From positions 1,364,001-1,428,000 of the forward strand of contig OZ251505.1 in NCBI GenBank assembly GCA_965242795.1: a DNA stretch of 64,000 nt, in the 5' to 3' direction. The stretch comes from Bin18 sp965242795. GTDB lineage: Bacteria; Desulfobacterota; Binatia; Bin18. This document shows, one piece after another, positions 58,134-64,000 of the stretch (positions are counted from its first letter, which is position 1; every line of letters begins with the position of its first letter). The notes under the pieces are model-generated. The model was given only the letters and a program-made list of their open reading frames with translations, was not told where the DNA came from and did no database searches. Position numbers and translations under genes: made by a program.

Positions 58134-58600
58134 TTCTCCCTCGCCCTAACCATTCTCCCTCCGGTCCCTGAGTCTGCAATGTCTTGAACTTGTGGTGTCC
58201 TGGGCTTGCGATGCCTTGAGCTTGTCGAAAGAGTTGAAGGGTGGTTGCCCTCCTCCGGAACATGTCCGAGGGCCAGGCATCGCCCCTCTCCGTCATTCCG
58301 GCGAACGCCGGAATCCAGGGGAAAACTTGCCCCTTTCCCGGTCCCGCAACGGGTGTAGGGGGACCGGCCGGTCGCCCCTCCGTGAGTCCCGAAGGATGTC
58401 GAAAGGTCCAGGAAAGGAGGCTTCGCTGTGGGAAGGGAATTCCGGACTTGAAGATCTCACCCATCCGTATCCCTCCGCAAGCTGTAATCCAGGGAAGGGA
58501 TCCCTGCGTGCGCAGGGTGTGATGAGAAATACCTACCTTCGGGATGGTCTTGTATGTCATTCCCTTTCGAAAGGTCGGATCATATCAAAAGGTGCTGGAG
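58134..58600. repeat. Repeat-rich gap with four repeat families
   Basis: No credible gene. It holds a CTTGAGCTTGTCGAAAGAG palindrome (58218-58245), a dRS3-like ATTCCGGCGAACGCCGGAAT palindrome (58295-58314), a right end of the 25519-type element (58542-58563, GGATGGTCTTGTATGTCATT) and a run of CCCGAAGGATGTCGAAAGG. Looks like a repeat landing zone just upstream of the alkaline phosphatase. Confidence 0.55.
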
Positions 58601-58624
58601 GGTTGGGGGGAGGCGGATCTGACG

Positions 58625-58790
58625 ACGACCGTTGCCACGCTCATGCCGTCGCCGACGAACAGGATGACGTTGGGCGCCGGCCCACGGACGGACGTCGCGC
58701 AGGCGATGCCCGAAAGGACGCCGGCAGCGGCAAGGAGGACGAGCGGTTATCTGATTCCTCTTGGTGGACCTATAGTCTTGGCCTTTCATC
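58625..58790 (-). pseudogene. Duplicated 5' fragment of the alkaline phosphatase gene
   Basis: Read on the minus strand it includes PAPNVILFVGDGMSVATVV, matching the start of the mature phosphatase. Its DNA aligns with 57915-58080, including upstream sequence (about 75-80% by eye), but frameshifts break it and the catalytic part is gone. A partial tandem duplication that has decayed. Confidence 0.7.
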
Positions 58791-58917
58791 ACGATACGCT
58801 CGCGACGTCCAGCGGATGGCAAGGAGCGGGAGTAGCTCGAATTCAACCCAGCCGGTGCCCTGCCCCTCGCCACTGCCCCCGCACGACTCGTACACAGACG
58901 GGACCGAAAGGATCTGA

Positions 58918-59340
58918 ACGGCAAGCACGACGGCACGCGAGGATGTCTGCTGGCTCTCGGCGACCGACTTGGTAAAGGCGATTCGGCGGAAAGCTATCTT
59001 GCCCGTCAAGGTCATCCTCGAGGCACTCGACCGGCTTGATGCTTGATTCAACGCCTTCATCGCGGTCACGGATCGGACGGCCATGCGGGCTGCCTGCCAC
59101 GCGGAGAACCGCCTGATGCAGCGGCCGGCCACGCTGGGCTCGCTCCACGGCCTGCCGTTCTCCCCCAAGGATCTGGTGAGGACGAAAGGCGTACGGACCA
59201 CGTTCGGCCGTCCGCGGTTCGCGGACCACGTGTTGGACGAAGACTCGTTGATGGTCGCGTGGCTGAAGGCCGCGGGCACGGTACATCTCGGCAAAACCAA
59301 CACGCCGACGTTCGGTTGGCTCGGAGTAGTACGACCGCAC
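58918..59340 (+). pseudogene. N-terminal remnant of an amidase-signature (AS) family gene
   Basis: Frame: TAREDVCWLSATDLVKAIRRKAILPVKVILEALDRL, TGA stop at 59044-59046, then FNAFIAVTDRTAM...LGSLHGLPFSPKDLVRTKGV and AGTVHLGKTNTPTFGW. This is the standard start of AS amidases, with the catalytic Lys (PKDL). The Ser-cisSer-Lys core and the rest of the enzyme are missing after about 59335, and the start codon is lost. Decayed. Confidence 0.75.
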
Positions 59341-59343
59341 CCT

Positions 59344-59373
59344 GTCAGATTACACTCCACTGATCCATCCGAC
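59344..59373. repeat. Diverged GTCAGATTA...ATCCGAC repeat
   Basis: Reads GTCAGATTACACTCCACTGATC then ATCCGACC, a decayed copy of the 22152 hairpin, located exactly where the amidase remnant breaks off, so it may mark the deletion junction. From 59374 to 59677 I see no credible gene. Confidence 0.45.
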
Positions 59374-59677
59374 CTATCGAACTGAGTCAACTCGTCTTCA
59401 TGGCACCTTTTCATACTCGCCCCCCCACCAAATCTGTACAGATGGAGGAAGGTGAGATGCTCTCCACGGTCAGACACGGCCGAGGACAAAAGCGTATCTG
59501 CCTGACTTTCTGTTTGGACGTCAGCGAGAGAATTCACCGGCGACATTCTCATCTCGCTATTTTCCAGACGATAAGAAAAGGGCGGGGGGAGGTCCAAGTA
59601 TGAGTAAGATTATTTTCTATTCAATGCTTGGTTCTCTTCTTGGATGACTCATAGTCCGTCTAATCAACGGTAATGCA

Positions 59678-60004
59678 ATGAGGGAACGTCGCTTTCTCAA
59701 GTCATCTTCGCCGGACGTGGCAGAGAGACAAGCACGGATAGCGAAACTCCCAAAGGATATCCGTGGAGTTTTGGAACAGCAGGGGCTAATGGGGTTCGAG
59801 ATTCGAGAAGAAGATGGGCACATTCGAAAATTGACACCATTAGAGGCAGTGGAAATGGCAGAACGGACGACGGAGATGCTGGAAAATGACGAGTATATGA
59901 TGGAGGGTTTCGAAAGGGCAGTTGAAAGAGGAGGACGCGAAGGCGCTATAGGGTTTATGGAGACGAGTTACCAGGAGCATATCGAACAAAAAACACTTCG
60001 ATGA
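59678..60004 (+). CDS. Small hypothetical protein, acidic and helical
   Basis: 108 residues, MRERRFLKSSSPDVAERQA. Predicted mostly helical, rich in Glu, Met and Arg (LTPLEAVEMAERTTEMLEND). No domain recognised. Base composition is lower in GC than the neighbours, suggesting recent acquisition. No clear ribosome-binding site. It could be a small toxin-antitoxin or phage-related protein, but nothing supports a specific role. Confidence 0.45.
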   Translation: MRERRFLKSSSPDVAERQARIAKLPKDIRGVLEQQGLMGFEIREEDGHIRKLTPLEAVEMAERTTEMLENDEYMMEGFERAVERGGREGAIGFMETSYQEHIEQKTLR

Positions 60005-60334
60005 ACCCGTAGATCATATTATCACCTAGACCGTAGTCCGATAGGAGCGGGGCGACGACGTTCTGTCCCAGCCCATTCCTTCCGGGGGAGTGCATCCTGA
60101 CGATCGTTCGAGGGAGTTAAGTCCGCATTCAGCTAATCCGACCTACTGGAACCACGAATTCGTATCTCAGGTTGAACCATTTGCGGCCTTTCTCCTCTAC
60201 CCCGGGTCGCGTCCGGGGGTGAGGGTCCATCGCCGATTGCATAGGTCCGGGAATTTCAAACCGACGTACTCTCCCCGCAGCCCTTGCCTCCGTTCCCGAA
60301 GGACCCGTACACAGACGGACCGAAAGGGGCCGGA
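60005..60334. other. Gene-free gap with decayed repeats
   Basis: A diverged GTCGGATTA-type repeat (60118-60145) and a CCCCGGGTCGCGTCCGGGG palindrome near 60203. From 60306 the sequence is homologous to 58889 onward, upstream of the amidase remnant. No gene is supported. Confidence 0.5.
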
Positions 60335-61103
60335 ATGGCGGAGACGACAGCAGACGAGAACGCCTGCCGGCTCTCGGTGACCGAACCGGTCCGAGCGGTT
60401 CGGCGCCGTCCGTTATGGCCCTTCGGATACGTCGTTCTCTTGACGTGCATTTCCTTTGCCGGGTGCGGCCACGCCTCGGAGAACAATCCGCACCGGCCCG
60501 ATTCGTTCGTCACCGTGAACGAAAGCATCCCCGACGCTGTCTTCGCCATCCGCTATGCGTCAGACGACAATTTTCTCGGAACGCGGGTGGACGGGTATGC
60601 ACAACCCATTTGCCTGCTCACCGAACCCGCGGCCGCGGCCTTGCAGCGCGTCCAACAGGACGTGGAGCAGCGGGGATACGCCCTCAAGATTTTCGACTGC
60701 TACCGCCCGCAACAGGCGGCGGCTCACTTCGTGCGCTGGGTCGGGGACGTACACGACCGAAAAATGAAAGCGCACTACTACCCGAACGAAGCAAAAACCC
60801 GCCTGATCGAAACAAGGCTATATCGCCGACCGGTCCGGACACAGCCGCGGCAGCACACTGGACTTGACGTTGGTGAAAAGAGACGACGGCGCGGAACTGC
60901 ACATGGGCACGCCGTACGACTACTTCGACGCCTTGTTCAACACGGCCGACCCGCGCATTACGGGTGAACCCAAACCAACCGTCTGATATTGAAGACCGTC
61001 ATGGAAAAGCACGGATTCGTGAACTACGCATAAAGAGTGGTGGCATTACACCCTGCGGGACGAACCGTACCCGGACACGTATTTCGACTTTCCGGTACAA
61101 TGA
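60335..61103 (+). pseudogene. Frameshifted D-Ala-D-Ala dipeptidase (VanX/DdpX, M15D family), lipoprotein
   Basis: Starts at ATG 60335. A lipobox FAGC follows a hydrophobic stretch, then VFAIRYASDDNFLGTRV, LKIFDCYRPQQAAAHFVRW. After about 60810 the family sequence shifts frame: GYIADRSGHSRGSTLDLTLV and HMGTPYDYFDALF are in a second frame, LILKTVMEKHGFVNY in a third, and KEWWHYTLRDEPYP then TYFDFPVQ in a fourth segment ending at 61103. The zinc-ligand (SGHSRGSTLD) and EWWH motifs all survive, so the decay is recent or due to assembly errors. Its first about 25 codons resemble the amidase N-terminus at 58918. Confidence 0.8.
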
Positions 61104-61135
61104 GTCGCGCAAGGCCGAAAAGCGAAGGAGCCGAC

Positions 61136-61729
61136 ATGTCAGACTCACCCATCAGTCGTTACCCCATCCCCGCACTCGACGCGTTGCCCGACGACGTCCG
61201 CGCCCGGATCGTCGAGGTGGAGCGGAAGGCCGGGTTCATTCCCAACGTCTTTCTGGCATTGGCCCACCGGCCGGCCGAGTTCCGCGCCTTCTTCGACTAC
61301 CACGACGCCTTGATGCTGAAGGACAGCGGGCTGTCGAAAGCCGAACGGGAGATGATCGTCGTCGCCACCAGCGCGGCCAACGATTGCCACTACTGCGTGA
61401 TCGCCCACGGCGCGCTGTTGCGCATCTACGCCAAGAATCCGCTGATTGCCGACCAGGTGGCGGTCAATTACCGCAAGGCCGACGTCAGCCCGCGGCAGCG
61501 CGCCATGCTGGACTTCGCGGTGAAGGTCGCGCGGCACGCCCAGGAGGTGGACGAGGCGGATCACGTGCGGCTGCGCGAGCACGGCTTCAGCGACGAGGAC
61601 ATCTGGGACATCGGCGCGATCTCCGCGTTCTTCGCCCTGTCGAACCGCATGGCCCATCTGACCGACATGCGGCCCAACGCCGAGTTCTACGACATGGGCC
61701 GCGGGAATCCGCGCAAAGCCGGCGACTAA
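61136..61729 (+). CDS. AhpD-like carboxymuconolactone decarboxylase family peroxidase
   Basis: 197 residues from ATG 61136 with GAAGGAG upstream. The redox pair is in SAANDCHYCVIAHGALL (CHYC), typical of peroxidase-related CMD proteins (TIGR01926 group). The rest is all-helical (EREMIVVATSAAN, LDFAVKVARHAQEVDEAD). Probably a thiol peroxidase or alkylhydroperoxidase-like antioxidant in the cytoplasm. Confidence 0.82.
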   Translation: MSDSPISRYPIPALDALPDDVRARIVEVERKAGFIPNVFLALAHRPAEFRAFFDYHDALMLKDSGLSKAEREMIVVATSAANDCHYCVIAHGALLRIYAKNPLIADQVAVNYRKADVSPRQRAMLDFAVKVARHAQEVDEADHVRLREHGFSDEDIWDIGAISAFFALSNRMAHLTDMRPNAEFYDMGRGNPRKAGD

Positions 61730-61981
61730 GCCCCGGGCACCCGGGCCTTGAGATCGGCGAGGGAGTCGATCACGGCCCGGCCGAGCTTCTCCTGACGTCC
61801 CCCGTTCAACAGAGGTCGCTGGGTTGAGACCCACGGGAGTAGAAGGCGGGGATGCAGATAGACACGGACACTTTGTCCGGGTTGAGATAGTTTGCTTGGG
61901 GTTCGTACTTATCTCTTCCCTATTACTCTTGACAGAAACGTTGTTCGGTATATCCGTTTTACCAAGTTTCAAGAGGTAGAA

Positions 61982-62458
61982 ATGAACACCTTGGTAGCAG
62001 ATGAAGTGTGGATCGCGACGGCACTTCTCCACCGCCAACACCCCGAGAGAAGCGACTTCACGGTCGGTGAGATCGTTCGGCAAGCCGAGGCGGCGAAAGT
62101 CGCCGGAAGTCCTCTGCGTCCCGGGGTTCAGGTGCACGCCTATCTCCATTGCGTCGCCAACAAGGTGCCCAATTCCGGGCGTCACCGGATGCTGTTCGAG
62201 ACTTCGAAGGGCCGCCGCCGACTTTTCAGACCCGGGGATCCCTGCCATCCCCGCCGCCTCTCGGGCAAGGACGTTCCGTTTGCCGACGACATCCCGGTCG
62301 CCTACCGGAAGCTGCTCGACTGGTATCGCAACGAATACGCCGGCGACGCGGGCCGTGACGCCGATCCGATCTTGTCCCTGCGCGGCCTCGGCAAGGCGAT
62401 CTGGGCGGATGAGGAAGCCGACGCCTACGTGGACCGGCTCCGGGAGGGGTGGGGGTGA
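61982..62458 (+). CDS. Uncharacterised protein upstream of a PIN toxin (putative antitoxin)
   Basis: 158 residues from ATG 61982, weak AGAGGTAG site. Helical, starting MNTLVADEVWIATALLHRQ; FTVGEIVRQAEAAKVAG resembles a winged or HTH segment. Longer than classical antitoxins. The stop TGA overlaps the GTG start of the PIN gene, the normal antitoxin-toxin coupling. Antitoxin role is inferred from position. The gap 61730-61981 shows nothing further. Confidence 0.6.
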   Translation: MNTLVADEVWIATALLHRQHPERSDFTVGEIVRQAEAAKVAGSPLRPGVQVHAYLHCVANKVPNSGRHRMLFETSKGRRRLFRPGDPCHPRRLSGKDVPFADDIPVAYRKLLDWYRNEYAGDAGRDADPILSLRGLGKAIWADEEADAYVDRLREGWG

Positions 62459-62829
62459 GCAAGGTCTTCTGGGACACGAATCTCTTCGTATATCTCGTCG
62501 AGGACAGGGGCGAACGGGCAGAACGGGTCGCGGCGCTCCGGCGGCGCATGATCGAACGTGACGACGAGATGCTCACCTCCGCCCTCACACTCGGCGAGGT
62601 ACTCGTCAAACCAACCGAGACCGGAGACGAAGACCTGAAACAGCGCTACGAGCAGATGATCGTGACGGGCGCGACGGTGTTGCCCTTCGACCTGCGCGCC
62701 GCCCCCAGGTTTGCGCAAATCCGCCGGGACCGTTCGATTCGGGCCCCGGATGCCATTCAGCTTGCCTGCGCATCGGCGGTGGGGACGGACTTGTTCATCA
62801 CCAACGACGGGCGTCTGAGTAGAAAGTAA
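62455..62829 (+). CDS. VapC-type PIN-domain toxin
   Basis: 124 residues from GTG 62455, overlapping the upstream stop (GTGA). PIN residues: Asp in KVFWDTNLFVYLVED, Glu in ALTLGEVLVKP, Asp in IRAPDAIQLACA and Asp in LFITNDGRLSRK. RNase toxin. Confidence 0.8.
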   Translation: MSKVFWDTNLFVYLVEDRGERAERVAALRRRMIERDDEMLTSALTLGEVLVKPTETGDEDLKQRYEQMIVTGATVLPFDLRAAPRFAQIRRDRSIRAPDAIQLACASAVGTDLFITNDGRLSRK

Positions 62830-62928
62830 GGTCCAAGGGATTCACTTCATCCAGTCCCTGGAGAACGTGGTACTGTAGCCGTCGCGAATCGGAGGGAAAT
62901 CTTCGAACCGAGACCCGGCCGGGCGGCG

Positions 62929-64000
62929 TCAGCGGGAGCCGTCCACGCGCACTGTCACGATGTCGATGTCGTGATATTGCTGGTGGCGGACGGACGCAGC
63001 GTAGTGGCGCAGCAGGCGGAGCGAGAGTTCGCGCTCGTTGGGTGTGTCGGCCTCATCCGTGAGCAAGATCATCCGGTCCTCGAGGTTCGTCTCCCCGACC
63101 GCGGCGATGAACTCCAGTTCCACCGTGCCGTGATCGTTGCGCGCGACCACGCGCAAGCGCCGTCCCTCTACGTCCGCGGCCTCTTCCTCCTGCCGGACGA
63201 GACTCAACAGCGTTTCCTCCCCCGCGGAACACAGGCGTTCCGTGGAATCGGCGTTCCAGCGGAGGCGGCCGGCGAGGTCGCGCAGGAGCGTATCGATCTT
63301 GGGCAGGACTTTGCCGTCCAACGGGACGTCCAGCCGCCGGCGGCGCGTCGCGGTCAGCTCGACGAACAGGGTCAGGACCATCGCGGTCAGGCCGCCGGCC
63401 GTCATGCCGTTGCCGAGCAGGCCGCCCCACGTCTCGCCGAGTTGCTCGGCGAAGATCAACCGGTTCTGGAAGCCCAGACCGATCCAGAACGCCAGCCCGG
63501 CGATCATGGACTTGCGGTAATCCACGCCGTCGTGGACGACGAGTTTCATGCCCTGGATGAAGAGCAGCGCCAGCAGCACCATTAGGTAGGCGGCGACCAC
63601 CGGCCCGGGAATCGCGAGCAGCAGCGCCGTCACCTTGGGCAGGAAGGCCAGCCCGATGAAGATGAGCCCGATAGCCACTCCGACGTTGCGTGCGCCGACG
63701 CCGGTGAGTTCGGCCAGCGGCAGGCTGGACGAATAGGTCGTGTTCGGCACCGTCCCGGCGAGGCCGGACAGCAGGTTGCCCACGCCGTCGGCGTTGACCG
63801 CGCCCTGCACGGTGCGGAAATCGGTCGCGCGCGGCGTGCGCCACGACACGCGCTGAATGGCGACCGAGTCGCCGATGGTCTCGATGGCGCCCACCAGCGT
63901 GACGAATACGAATGCCGGCAGGAGCACCCAGAAGCGCGCGTCGAACTGGAGATCGAACCCCGGCCAAGCGTTCGTCGGTATCCCGATCCAGGCCGCCGCG
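62929..64000 (-). CDS. NCS2/SLC23 purine-type permease with C-terminal ATPase-like domain (5' end outside window)
   Basis: About 357 residues visible; the frame is open to the window edge. The transporter core shows FVTLVGAIETIGDSVAIQ, SGLAGTVPNTTYSSSLPLAEL and YLMVLLALLFIQGMKLVV, as in uracil/xanthine permeases. The last about 130 residues (LLRDLAGRLRWNADSTERL...AGEETLLSLVRQEEEA) are soluble and resemble an anti-sigma/HATPase-type regulatory fold. This fusion would join transport to a regulatory or sensing domain. Substrate unknown. Confidence 0.78.
   Translation of the reverse strand, partial: AAAWIGIPTNAWPGFDLQFDARFWVLLPAFVFVTLVGAIETIGDSVAIQRVSWRTPRATDFRTVQGAVNADGVGNLLSGLAGTVPNTTYSSSLPLAELTGVGARNVGVAIGLIFIGLAFLPKVTALLLAIPGPVVAAYLMVLLALLFIQGMKLVVHDGVDYRKSMIAGLAFWIGLGFQNRLIFAEQLGETWGGLLGNGMTAGGLTAMVLTLFVELTATRRRRLDVPLDGKVLPKIDTLLRDLAGRLRWNADSTERLCSAGEETLLSLVRQEEEAADVEGRRLRVVARNDHGTVELEFIAAVGETNLEDRMILLTDEADTPNERELSLRLLRHYAASVRHQQYHDIDIVTVRVDGSR

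Noticed and set aside
59400..59603. Small open frame between amidase remnant and hypothetical gene
   Set aside because: No ribosome-binding site, no recognisable pattern, and it starts inside decayed sequence.

Overview
The window is a GC-rich chromosomal segment, probably from an uncultured bacterium. Five F420/flavin-dependent luciferase-like oxidoreductases, a copper membrane monooxygenase operon (pmoCAB type) and a two-subunit N,N-dimethylformamidase-like enzyme lie among transporters, VapBC modules and many palindromic intergenic repeats. This mix recalls Binatota, Methylomirabilota/Rokubacteria or Tectomicrobia. That placement is an inference from gene content; no rRNA or tRNA gene was seen to test it.

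Layout: 1-3170 is the end of a RiPP/lasso-peptide-type locus (nucleotidyltransferase fused to a B2 leader protease, then an ABC exporter). 3145-13018 is ordinary chromosome: VapBC, two luciferase-like oxidoreductases, phosphofructokinase, a coiled-coil membrane protein, a VOC protein, an RND efflux pair and a stand-alone NFACT-R protein. 13307-31839 is a defence island. Its shell is a large SNF2 helicase (DUF3883 tail), a DUF1156 DNA methylase and a DUF499 ATPase, the helicase-methylase-ATPase combination I know as Hma. Two cargo sites lie inside the shell. The first holds a DUF262/DUF3696-ATPase/unknown triplet (Menshen-like), an aspartic protease and a deoxyribosyltransferase/TIR-like protein. 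The second holds an AAA ATPase plus a TOPRIM protein. A second aspartic protease closes the island. 32107-35039 is the pmoCAB operon, with every copper ligand I checked in place.

35219-55097 is mainly catabolic: a PLD nuclease, quinone reductases, an FprA-type reductase, three more luciferase-like oxidoreductases, a crotonase, an MFS transporter, Tag, ElyC-like, dimethylformamidase and an AGCS symporter. It is interrupted at 40782-43196 by a lower-GC restriction-modification cassette with two paralogous DNA methylases, a small ribbon-helix-helix protein and a convergent PD-(D/E)XK nuclease. 55257-62829 holds two VapBC-type modules, an alkaline phosphatase and a set of decayed genes: a methylase tail, a phosphatase 5' fragment, an amidase fragment and a frameshifted VanX-type dipeptidase. 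The window ends inside an NCS2 permease with a C-terminal regulatory-like domain.

How the genes may work together (inference): pmoCAB, dimethylformamidase and the F420/flavin oxidoreductases suggest oxidation of C1 compounds or short hydrocarbons and methylated amines. The island and the second cassette are layered anti-phage modules. At least four families of palindromic repeats sit in the gaps, and two copies appear to have been absorbed in frame into coding genes.
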